Positions 7,114 through 12,866 of a DNA stretch of 12,866 nt are shown here, one piece after another. Origin of the DNA: Rikenellaceae bacterium (GTDB taxonomy: Bacteria; Bacteroidota; Bacteroidia; Bacteroidales; UBA932). The notes below the pieces were generated by a model that saw only the letters and a list, made by a program, of their open reading frames with translations, was not told the origin of the DNA and ran no database searches. A program made the translations under genes and the position numbers. Numbering within the stretch: the stretch's first letter is position 1; the number at the start of each line of letters is the position of its first letter. Location of the stretch: NCBI GenBank assembly GCA_900767375.1, contig CAAFYX010000086.1:1-12866 (forward strand), read 5' to 3'.

Positions 7114-9201
7114 CTAATCCAGGCTAATTCTTATGCCGGCGTACAGTTTTATTCCTGACACGGGACCCCAGACGAGACTGGCGTCAAAATCAGGACCGGC
7201 CACATCGTCATAGCCGATGATAGGGAGCTTCTGCCTGTAGTTTGTAAGGTTTTCACCTCCGGCATAGATTTCAAAGTGGTCGAAGCGGCGTGTCACCTGG
7301 GCATAAAGCAGAGGATAGACAGGAGTCTTCCCGTTCGGATATAGGAGTTCGCCATCAGCCTTGAGGTCCTTCATGATATTCCACACGCTGCAAGGACCGT
7401 TCGCGGAAGCTGTAAAATCGAAGGTCCAGGCATCCTCGCAGATGGAGTATCTGATATTGAGTACAGCCTTGTACTTGCTGGTCATCGGTTTTTCACGGGT
7501 CTCCCACAGGTCACCGCGAAGGAAGGCCTGCCGGGCATCGGTATATCTGCCGGTGACGGTCACGAAGAAGTCATCGAACGGCTCGAAGGAGAAGTCAAGC
7601 TGGAAATTGTCGGTGTATGAAGTGCCGGGAGCCGCCTGGTAGAAACATATTCTTCCCGGCTCCTTGTCATAATCCACCAGGACCTGGCTCTGGAATCCCG
7701 TATGGAAATAGTCTGCACTTATGAAGGTCCTGGAGTCCTCACCGGGATACCAGGTGACGTTTGCGCCGAATGTCCAGGCATCCTCGAGAGGATGTCCCTC
7801 ATAGATGCCGGAAAGCTGCTTGTTGGAGGAAAGGACGCCGAAATTGTCAATCAATGGGAATGCGCGGCGGATGCCGCGGCCGGCATTGAGACGGAATATC
7901 CAGTCATCCGATGGAGCATACCGCATGGTGAGGCGCGGGGTGAACTTCGTTCCTTCCCCGTTGTACCAGTCTCCACGGAGGCCGAGGATTGCGGACAGCT
8001 TGTCGCCATAATGATAGGTGAACTCACCGTACACTCCGAAGTCATTGAGGGGCCGGCCTATCATTTCATCACAGCAGAACATGTTGCTGATGAGGTCCAG
8101 CTGGTCGCTCAGGCCCAGGGAATAATTGAAGCTGTCGCTGACATAGTACTGATAGATGAGATTCACGAACCCTGAAGTCTGACGCGCCTCATTGAAACGC
8201 CAGAGTCCGCCATCCCAGTCATCCCTCAGCCAGTGGACCGTATCCATCCTGTTGTTCTCCTTGTTGCCGTATTCCGAACTGAGCGACTGGAAATTGAGGT
8301 CGGTGACCAGTGCGACGCTCCTTGTCTGCTCTTCATTGAGAGGCTTGCCGAACTTGAAGTACAGGTCAGCCACGCGGTTGTGGATGTCCGCCTGCCAGCG
8401 GGAGTGCCCGAAGGACTCCATCTGGCCGCCGTTGCGGGCGTCATTGACAAAGCTCAGGCCGAAACGGATGTCGGAGCCGTCGTCGGCGCGGCAGAGCCAG
8501 CGGTTGGCGAAGCTCCACTGAAGCGCCGTCGGGTCGTCCTTGAAGCCGTCACCGTTGTGGTCGAAGGAGCGGATATTGCCGTCCACGTGTCCGAGCAGGA
8601 CGGTGCTCCACTTGCCGTATTCGCCGAAGGTCTTGGAGGTGAAGGCATTGGCATCGTATTTTGTGTCATCCATGAAGGAGGCCTGGAAGAAGAGAGGACG
8701 GCCGTCATCGGGCTTGCGGTGCTCGAGGTTGATCTGGCCGGTCATTGACTCCACTCCGTTGATGACGGAGGTCACGCCCTTCGCGACCTGGATGCTCTCC
8801 AGCCATTGGCCGGGCACGAAGGTAAGGCCGAACGGGGCGCTCAGGCCGCGCATCGTCGGGCGGTTCTCGTCGAGCATCTGGGTGTAGATGCCGTTCTGGC
8901 CGAGCAGGCGGATCTGGCGCGCTCCGGTCACGGCGTCAGCGTAGCCCACGGTCACGCTGGCGGAGTTCTCGAAGCTCTCCGCCAGATTGCAGCAGGCAAG
9001 CTTGCAGATGCCTGCTGCGCTGATGACCTCAGTGCGGATGTCCTTGCCCTTGGAAAGATAGTTTTCGGCCTGGCGGCCCACGGCTACTGCCGCCTCGAGG
9101 CTGTCACGCCTCTCGCCATAGATACCGGCCGTATCGATCTGCGCGAAAGACGGCACGCAGAAGAATGCAGCTATCGCTGCTGATAGAATGTATTTTTTCA
9201 T
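7114..9201 (-). CDS. TonB-dependent outer-membrane receptor, CC-plug type
   Basis: A 695-residue outer-membrane beta-barrel receptor that would import a ligand using TonB energy. A signal peptide occupies residues 1-20 (M-K-K-Y-I-L-S, ending F-A before Q21). It lacks the usual carboxypeptidase-like N-terminal domain. The plug starts near 52 and carries C66-K-L-A-C70-C71-N-L-A-E-S-F, then V-T-V-G-Y-A-D-A-V-T-G-A-R-Q-I (83-97) and V-P-G-Q-W-L-E-S-I-Q-V-A-K-G (129-142). A calcium-loop-like D-H-N-G-D-G-F-K-D-D-P lies at 214-224 and a second Cys pair, F-C-C-D, at 375-378. The C-terminus (P-I-I-G-Y-D, then D-F-D-A-S-L-V-W-G-P) ends in an aromatic-rich barrel strand. This combination matches a widespread Bacteroidetes receptor subfamily that I recall as often lying near metal-handling genes; I cannot confirm this here. 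A Cys/His-rich small protein is encoded 52 bases upstream on the same strand, and no SusD partner is present. Metal or metallophore uptake is inferred. Confidence 0.93.
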   Translation of the reverse strand: MKKYILSAAIAAFFCVPSFAQIDTAGIYGERRDSLEAAVAVGRQAENYLSKGKDIRTEVISAAGICKLACCNLAESFENSASVTVGYADAVTGARQIRLLGQNGIYTQMLDENRPTMRGLSAPFGLTFVPGQWLESIQVAKGVTSVINGVESMTGQINLEHRKPDDGRPLFFQASFMDDTKYDANAFTSKTFGEYGKWSTVLLGHVDGNIRSFDHNGDGFKDDPTALQWSFANRWLCRADDGSDIRFGLSFVNDARNGGQMESFGHSRWQADIHNRVADLYFKFGKPLNEEQTRSVALVTDLNFQSLSSEYGNKENNRMDTVHWLRDDWDGGLWRFNEARQTSGFVNLIYQYYVSDSFNYSLGLSDQLDLISNMFCCDEMIGRPLNDFGVYGEFTYHYGDKLSAILGLRGDWYNGEGTKFTPRLTMRYAPSDDWIFRLNAGRGIRRAFPLIDNFGVLSSNKQLSGIYEGHPLEDAWTFGANVTWYPGEDSRTFISADYFHTGFQSQVLVDYDKEPGRICFYQAAPGTSYTDNFQLDFSFEPFDDFFVTVTGRYTDARQAFLRGDLWETREKPMTSKYKAVLNIRYSICEDAWTFDFTASANGPCSVWNIMKDLKADGELLYPNGKTPVYPLLYAQVTRRFDHFEIYAGGENLTNYRQKLPIIGYDDVAGPDFDASLVWGPVSGIKLYAGIRISLD

Positions 9202-9225
9202 GATTCAATGTGCAATAAGGTTAAT

Positions 9226-9254
9226 GTCCGTTTCTCCAAAACAATGGAGCGGAC
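9226..9254 (-). other. Hairpin between the Cys-rich gene and the receptor gene
   Basis: On the minus strand, GTCCG-CTCC pairs with GGAG-AAA-CGGAC (9 base pairs with a 3-base bulge and an 8-base loop), starting at the last base of the Cys-rich gene's stop codon. No T-run follows, so it is not a standard terminator. It may be a partial terminator, an mRNA-stability element, or chance. It occupies most of the 52-base gap before the receptor's ATG. I see no good TAnnTTTG element in that gap, so the receptor is probably cotranscribed. Confidence 0.35.
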
Positions 9255-9670
9255 TAAACCCTCAGTATGCACATCTGCGAAAGATCCGGTGGGGGCGGGA
9301 AAAATTCAATGCTGCGCGGGCCCTGCCGCACAGCCGCAACTACCTGAAAGACAGGAGTCTCACAGAGAACGGGCGCAAAAAAGAATGCCGGGACCGAGTC
9401 CGATGAAGGACAGCTCAGTCCAGGTATGTCAAGGACTTCGATGGTATCATGACAGCAGTCCTCATGGTCCTCGCACTCCCCTTCCCCGTCATCACAATGG
9501 CAGGGAGCATCGGGATGGATATGCTCGCAGGATATTCCCGCGAAGAGCGGGACAATGAAAGTGCGCTGAGCCTCCGTACTGCTATGGATGTCGAACCCGA
9601 AGACGCCCACCAGGTAAAAGAAGGCGACAACGGATGCAAGTATCCTGACAATAAACGAAGAATTGCGCAT
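9254..9670 (-). CDS. Small exported Cys/His-rich protein, HYC_CC_PP-like
   Basis: A 138-residue protein with a hydrophobic N-terminal segment (about 7-26), either a signal peptide or a membrane anchor. A dense Cys/His cluster spans 48-74: C48, H50, H52, C57-H58-C59, C66, H69, C72-C73-H74, mixed with Asp and Glu. The C-terminus is F-F-P-P-P-P-D-L-S-Q-M-C-I-L-R-V. The order of hydrophobic start, Cys/His, C-C, then Pro run with a short hydrophobic tail resembles the HYC_CC_PP family of Bacteroidetes, which I recall as lying beside this receptor subfamily; the exact H-Y-C triplet is missing, so it would be a divergent member. Start: the ATG at 9670; the longer frame to 9748 crosses the AT-rich promoter region and would put charged residues before the signal. 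It lies directly upstream of the receptor gene. A periplasmic metal binder or partner of the receptor is inferred; no function is established. Confidence 0.8.
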   Translation of the reverse strand: MRNSSFIVRILASVVAFFYLVGVFGFDIHSSTEAQRTFIVPLFAGISCEHIHPDAPCHCDDGEGECEDHEDCCHDTIEVLDIPGLSCPSSDSVPAFFFAPVLCETPVFQVVAAVRQGPRSIEFFPPPPDLSQMCILRV

Positions 9671-9678
9671 ATCAGGAA

Positions 9679-9686
9679 CAAATTTA
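9679..9686 (-). promoter_or_regulatory. Possible -7 element of the Cys-rich protein/receptor operon
   Basis: The minus strand reads TAAATTTG at 9686-9679, an exact TAnnTTTG match, only 8 bases before the ATG at 9670. The transcript would be almost leaderless. No clear -33 TTTG is seen at the expected spacing, so support is moderate to weak. Confidence 0.35.
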
Positions 9687-9708
9687 CAGAAATCTGCAGG
9701 AAAATGTA

Positions 9709-9716
9709 TACTTTTG
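9709..9716 (+). promoter_or_regulatory. Possible -7 element of yicC
   Basis: TACTTTTG at 9709-9716 matches TAnnTTTG, with 18 bases to the yicC ATG at 9735. The expected -33 position (about 9686-9689, ACAG) does not match TTTG well. That position overlaps the -7 element of the divergent gene, so the two promoters would compete for polymerase. Confidence 0.5.
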
Positions 9717-9734
9717 TATGAAAATTCATTCCTT

Positions 9735-10622
9735 ATGATAAAATCCATGACAGGCTACGGCAAGTCCGAAGCCAACCTCGAAAACGGCAAGCTCACCATA
9801 GAGTTCCGCTCCGTGAACGGTAAGAACGCGGACATCAGCATAAAGTCCTCCCTTCTCCCTAAGGACAAGGAAATCGCCATCCGCAAAAGGATAGCGGACG
9901 TGCTCCAGCGCGGCACCATCGATATGTTCATCACCTGGGAGCCGAATGCCGCAGAAAATGCAAAGACCATCAACATCGAGCTCGCCAAGGAATATTACAA
10001 CCAGCTGCAGCAGCTCGGATCAGAGATAGGAGCAGTCAACCTCCCGCTCCACGAGCCTAACTACCTGCTCGCAACCCTGCTCAGGATGCCTGACGTGATC
10101 GACTCGCGCAAGCAGGACATCATCACCGAAGAGAACTGGCCGCTTGTGGAAAAGGCCATCGACAATGCTCTGGCAATGATAGATGACTTCCGCTCCACTG
10201 AAGGCAAAGCTCTCTATGCAGACGTCACCGGCAGAGTGCAGAACATCCTTGACCTGTATGACGAGGTGGAAGGATACGAGAGCGAGCGCATCGACGCTGT
10301 AAGGGCGAAGCTTATGAAAAACCTGGAGGATCTTCAGATCAAGGTGGACAAGGAACGCTTCGAGCAGGAAATAATCTTCTATCTTGAGAAACTGGACATC
10401 AACGAGGAGAAGGTGCGCCTGCGCCAGCACTGCAAGTATTTCATGGACACCATCGACGGGGAGCCTTATCCAGGAAAGAAGCTCGGATTCATCATCCAGG
10501 AGATGGGACGCGAGATCAACACCACCGGAAGCAAAGCGAACCACGCATCCATTCAGAAATGCGTGGTCCGTATGAAAGATGAGCTCGAGAAGATACGCGA
10601 GCAGTCTATGAACATTCTCTAG
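9735..10622 (+). CDS. yicC: YicC-family endoribonuclease
   Basis: A 295-residue cytoplasmic protein of the YicC/YloC family, recently recognised as endoribonucleases. The N-terminal signature M-I-K-S-M-T-G-Y-G-K-S-E is at 1-12, followed by E-F-R-S-V-N-G-K (about 24-31), which fits the family's conserved E-x-R-S-V-N motif. The C-terminal DUF1732 part contains G-K-K-L-G-F-I-I-Q-E-M-G-R-E-I-N-T (about 248-264), then G-S-K-A-N and the ending E-L-E-K-I-R-E-Q-S-M-N-I-L. Length is normal. I chose the ATG at 9735 because the family signature begins there; the longer frame from 9663 crosses the promoter. It reads away from the Cys-rich gene and converges on the metallophosphatase gene, with which it shares its last 4 bases. 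In many genomes yicC sits beside gmk; here no gmk follows, because the next gene is on the opposite strand. Confidence 0.95.
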   Translation: MIKSMTGYGKSEANLENGKLTIEFRSVNGKNADISIKSSLLPKDKEIAIRKRIADVLQRGTIDMFITWEPNAAENAKTINIELAKEYYNQLQQLGSEIGAVNLPLHEPNYLLATLLRMPDVIDSRKQDIITEENWPLVEKAIDNALAMIDDFRSTEGKALYADVTGRVQNILDLYDEVEGYESERIDAVRAKLMKNLEDLQIKVDKERFEQEIIFYLEKLDINEEKVRLRQHCKYFMDTIDGEPYPGKKLGFIIQEMGREINTTGSKANHASIQKCVVRMKDELEKIREQSMNIL

Positions 10623-11434
10623 TCTACATCGAGACGGCCTATTGTAAGGCCCCAGTATCCGTCCTGGATAACAGGAAGAGCCTTGGAATCGGCGTCATCC
10701 ACATAACGGAGGTCCTTCATGATAGTATGTGAATGGCCTCCGATTATTATGTCCACTCCGTGAAGTCCGGAAGCGGCATCCATATCCGCTTCATATCCCA
10801 TATGTGAAAGGACGATGACCATGTCGCACTTCTCTTCGTTACGTAGATGCTCCGCCCAGCGGTTGATTATGTCCACATTGTCGCCCAGGGACTTGATCCT
10901 GGAAGCAGTGGAAGCAGCTACGTTGGTGGATATGTTGCAGATGGCACCGATAATGCCGATCTTCATACCAGCCTTCCTGACCACAGCATAAGGGCGCACC
11001 CCGAAGTTGCTGTCAAAGGAATCGAAGTCATAAGTGGCACAGACCACCGGAGGATGGATTTTTGCGACTCTTGCAGCCAGATCCTCCAGTCCGTTGTCGA
11101 ACTCATGGTTTCCGAGGGTTAGGCAGTCGTATTTCAGGGAATTGATAAGGTTTACCTCCAGATTTCCACCGAAGATGGTGAAATACGGAGAGCCCTGGTC
11201 CCAGTCACCACCATGAAGAAGGAGGACGTTCCTTCTGCCCACAGCCTTCCTGAGGCTGTCAAGGTATGCGGCACGCTCAATGACGCCTCCCCTGCCTGCA
11301 CGGGATCCGCTGCGCTCGGGATCGAGGTGGCTGTGGGTGTCATTGACGTGGACTATTACAAGATGCTTGTGCGCCGATGCTCCTGAAGCTGACAGCAACA
11401 GGGCGCAAACCAGTATTGTGAGTATTCTTTTCAT
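10619..11434 (-). CDS. Exported 5'-nucleotidase metallophosphatase domain, stand-alone
   Basis: A 271-residue periplasmic calcineurin-like phosphoesterase corresponding to the N-terminal domain of UshA-type 5'-nucleotidases. A signal peptide occupies about 1-21 (M-K-R-I-L-T-I-L-V, ending A-S-A). All five metal-binding blocks are visible: N-D-T-H-S-H at 31-36, G-G-D-W-D-Q-G-S-P at 75-83, L-G-N-H-E-F-D at 107-113, L-S-H-M-G at 209-213 and I-G-G-H-S-H at 231-236, giving D32, H34, D77, N109, H211, H234 and H236 as likely di-metal ligands. The substrate-binding C-terminal domain of UshA is missing; the next gene upstream encodes it separately, ending 2 bases before this ATG. The TAG stop overlaps the TAG of convergent yicC in a CTAG palindrome. 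Likely activity is dephosphorylation of nucleotides or related phosphoesters in the periplasm. Specificity is uncertain, because the C-terminal domain normally supplies base recognition. Confidence 0.94.
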   Translation of the reverse strand: MKRILTILVCALLLSASGASAHKHLVIVHVNDTHSHLDPERSGSRAGRGGVIERAAYLDSLRKAVGRRNVLLLHGGDWDQGSPYFTIFGGNLEVNLINSLKYDCLTLGNHEFDNGLEDLAARVAKIHPPVVCATYDFDSFDSNFGVRPYAVVRKAGMKIGIIGAICNISTNVAASTASRIKSLGDNVDIINRWAEHLRNEEKCDMVIVLSHMGYEADMDAASGLHGVDIIIGGHSHTIMKDLRYVDDADSKALPVIQDGYWGLTIGRLDVD

Positions 11435-11436
11435 TG

Positions 11437-12255
11437 TCAGTCAATATTAACGATTCGTCCGTCATCTTCCTGCTCAATGAGGGTGCCCGCTGCTGTGAGG
11501 GCACGGACATTGGCGATGATAGCATCGAAGACCAGGATCTGCGAGCGCTTCACATCCAGAGTATTGCCGGCGAAGAAGCCATCGCCTCCATCGAGCACGA
11601 AATCGATTGTAGCGAGATTGTACACTTTCTGAGGATCCACAGGCTCGCCTCCGACCAGAAGTTCCTGGATCTTTCCGTCCTTCAGCGTGACCTTGACGCC
11701 GCCGACAGCCTGCATCCTGGAGGCCATCGACTTGAAGAGGGTCATGACGTCTTCGCCCGTCATCCTGACAAGGCAGAGATAGTTCTTGAAAGGGAACATT
11801 GACAGAAGGTCGTCCACAAGGACATCCCCTTGAGGCATATCGATGCGGATACCGCCGTTGTTCATAAGGCCGAGGTCGACCTTCTCGCCGAACTCAGTCT
11901 CGGCGCAGCGCATGAGGCAGTCGACCGACCAGGCGCCGAGCATTCCGTTCCGGCGGGAAATTCCCTTCGGGCTGTAGCCGACGACTTCCTTGACATACGC
12001 CATCTCAGACTGGGCGTCGATCATCAGGCGGGCGGCCTTGGCGGTAGCGCTGTTCTTCCTGAACCTTGCGCCATTGGGGGCGACATAGGTCCGGCCGTCG
12101 AACGTGCCGAGGGCTTCATCGATATTGGAGGTATTCGGGGCGGTCACGCCCGTGCGGGAGCCGTCAGTGGGAACAGCTCTCCATCTAAAGCCGAAAGCGC
12201 CGGCTGGCTGAAGAGCCAGCACGGACGCAATCATAATTATTAAAAGTCGTTTCAT
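11437..12255 (-). CDS. Exported 5'-nucleotidase C-terminal domain protein, stand-alone
   Basis: A 272-residue protein with a signal peptide at about 1-20 (M-K-R-L-L-I-I-M-I, ending A-G-A) and the 5_nucleotid_C domain from about 66 to 255. Key motifs are L-M-N-N-G-G-I-R-I-D at 130-139, the aromatic S-M-F-P-F-K-N at 152-158 and the F-V-L-D-G-G-D-G-F-F segment at 219-228, where UshA-type enzymes have G-G-D and an aromatic residue that stacks on the nucleobase. It has no metallophosphatase domain, so alone it should bind but not cleave. The catalytic half is the next gene downstream, 2 bases away. I read the pair as two secreted subunits of one nucleotidase. The permease gene upstream ends 3 bases before this ATG, so all three form one transcript. 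Between the signal peptide and the domain, about 45 residues are Thr/Gly/Asp-rich with no recognisable motif. Confidence 0.93.
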   Translation of the reverse strand: MKRLLIIMIASVLALQPAGAFGFRWRAVPTDGSRTGVTAPNTSNIDEALGTFDGRTYVAPNGARFRKNSATAKAARLMIDAQSEMAYVKEVVGYSPKGISRRNGMLGAWSVDCLMRCAETEFGEKVDLGLMNNGGIRIDMPQGDVLVDDLLSMFPFKNYLCLVRMTGEDVMTLFKSMASRMQAVGGVKVTLKDGKIQELLVGGEPVDPQKVYNLATIDFVLDGGDGFFAGNTLDVKRSQILVFDAIIANVRALTAAGTLIEQEDDGRIVNID

Positions 12256-12258
12256 ATT

Positions 12259-12866
12259 CTATTGTTTCAGCCAGTTCCAAAGGTCTTTCCAAGAAGACTT
12301 CTTGCCGAACATCAGGATTCCGACCTTGTAGATCTTGGCGGAAGCCCAGGCGCAGACCATGAAGGTCAGGGCAAGGAGCACTACGGAGAGGGCGATTTCC
12401 CATCCCGGAACTCCGAACGGAAGACGAGCGATCATCACTATCGGGGAAGTGAACGGGAAGATGGATCCCCAGAATGCGATGGAGCTGTCAGGGGCCTTGA
12501 ACGCATAGAGGGCGATGAAATATGCAAGCATCAGAGGGATGGTCAGAGGCAGCTGAAGCTGCTGGGTGTCGTCCACGCTTTCAACAGCGGATCCGACCGC
12601 CGCATAAAGCGATGCATAGAGGAGATATCCGAGGATGAAGAATACGAAGAAGAGTCCGATGATCTGACCGACGTTCATAGACTTGAAGGAATCAAGGATG
12701 ACACTGGCCTCGCTCTCCTCGGAGATCATCTGGGAGACGTCCACTCCATCGAGCTGGTCCACGCTTACACCCATGCTGGCTGCAAGTTCTACCGGATCGC
12801 TCTGTTCCATAAGCTTGTCCTTGAGCCCTCCGCCGGCTATTCCGATGATTCCGGCGGAAAGGGCTA
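12259..12866 (-). CDS. ABC-2 type transporter permease, C-terminal part
   Basis: The frame is open to the right edge, so only the last 202 or so codons are seen; the ATG at 12810 is internal, because hydrophobic and Gly-rich coding sequence (A-G-I-I-G-I-A-G-G-G) precedes it. Going from the edge: that short hydrophobic stretch, an acidic soluble segment (D-P-V-E-L to E-E-S-E-A), then four or so membrane helices. They include I-I-G-L-F-F-V-F-F-I-L-G-Y-L-L-Y, the conserved A-S-L-Y-A-A-V-G-S-A-V-E-S loop, I-P-L-M-L-A-Y-F-I-A-L-Y-A-F, the S-P-I-V-M-I-A-R region, and a last helix near W-E-I-A-L-S-V-V-L-L-A-L. The tail is basic, ending W-K-D-L-W-N-W-L-K-Q. This fits the NatB/YhaP-like ABC-2 permease group, which works with a cytoplasmic ATPase, probably encoded past the edge. 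The substrate is unknown. It is the promoter-proximal visible gene of the operon with the split nucleotidase, 3 bases upstream of it. Confidence 0.88.
   Translation of the reverse strand, partial: ALSAGIIGIAGGGLKDKLMEQSDPVELAASMGVSVDQLDGVDVSQMISEESEASVILDSFKSMNVGQIIGLFFVFFILGYLLYASLYAAVGSAVESVDDTQQLQLPLTIPLMLAYFIALYAFKAPDSSIAFWGSIFPFTSPIVMIARLPFGVPGWEIALSVVLLALTFMVCAWASAKIYKVGILMFGKKSSWKDLWNWLKQ

Noticed and set aside
6264..7127. Long plus-strand open frame (287 codons) opposite glnS
   Set aside because: It lies wholly antisense to a clear GlnRS. Its Val/Leu/His-rich translation is the complement of well-used glnS codons and has no recognisable domain.
7095..7140. Possible terminator after the TonB receptor
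   Set aside because: Only a short bulged GGC/GCC pairing exists before the TTTTTT run, and the run starts about 11 bases later, so it is too weak to call.
9208..9558. Plus-strand frame (116 codons) spanning the receptor/Cys-rich gap
   Set aside because: It is a shadow of the Cys-rich gene, which has a signal peptide and a patterned Cys/His cluster. The plus translation is basic and featureless.
1..12866. CRISPR array, insertion sequence, prophage, defence island or tRNA gene
   Set aside because: No direct-repeat array, transposase, integrase, phage gene or cloverleaf-like segment was seen. Intergenic gaps are all under about 170 bases.

Overview
The window looks like a chromosomal segment of a Bacteroidales-type bacterium (phylum Bacteroidota). 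The supporting signs are: TAnnTTTG-type -7 promoter elements, once with a correctly spaced TTTG -33 element; starts that lack Shine-Dalgarno sites and follow A/T-rich leaders; signal peptides ending in A-Q; a TonB-dependent receptor of a type typical of the phylum; a GlnRS; and a YicC protein. Base composition is moderately GC-rich in genes and AT-rich in regulatory gaps. I cannot name the genus. I see no tRNA, rRNA, CRISPR array, insertion sequence or phage gene. It reads as ordinary vertically inherited chromosome with a few unusual gene arrangements.

Left block (1-3987, all minus strand): a very tight operon that starts at a membrane protein with a HAMP-like segment but no output domain. 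It continues into TrkH (K+ channel subunit, 4-base gap), then a RecD-like helicase (1-base overlap), then the start of an exported protein, possibly an S9/DPP IV-type peptidase (4-base overlap), which runs off the left edge. TrkA, the usual cytoplasmic partner of TrkH, is not in the window. The sensor-like protein occupies the adjacent position.

Middle block (3988-7103): a 161-bp AT-rich divergent control region separates that operon from a plus-strand ROK-family regulator. It carries a near-ideal Bacteroidetes promoter and a 10-bp inverted repeat. The regulator converges on glnS (glutaminyl-tRNA synthetase, minus). A perfect 10-bp stem plus T-run that should terminate the regulator's transcript lies inside the 3' coding end of glnS. 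glnS has its own promoter in the gap after the TonB receptor.

Receptor block (7114-9716): a small exported or membrane-anchored Cys/His-rich protein (resembling the HYC_CC_PP family) lies directly upstream of a TonB-dependent receptor. The receptor's plug begins with a CxxxCC motif. I infer a metal-related uptake or sensing pair; the substrate cannot be read from the sequence. Back-to-back promoters separate this pair from yicC (endoribonuclease, plus).

Right block (10619-12866, minus): yicC converges on, and overlaps at a CTAG palindrome, a three-gene run read from the right: the C-terminal part of an ABC-2 type permease (cut by the right edge), an exported 5'-nucleotidase C-terminal-domain protein, and an exported 5'-nucleotidase metallophosphatase-domain protein. 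The two halves of a UshA-like nucleotidase are therefore separate genes in inverted order, each with its own signal peptide.
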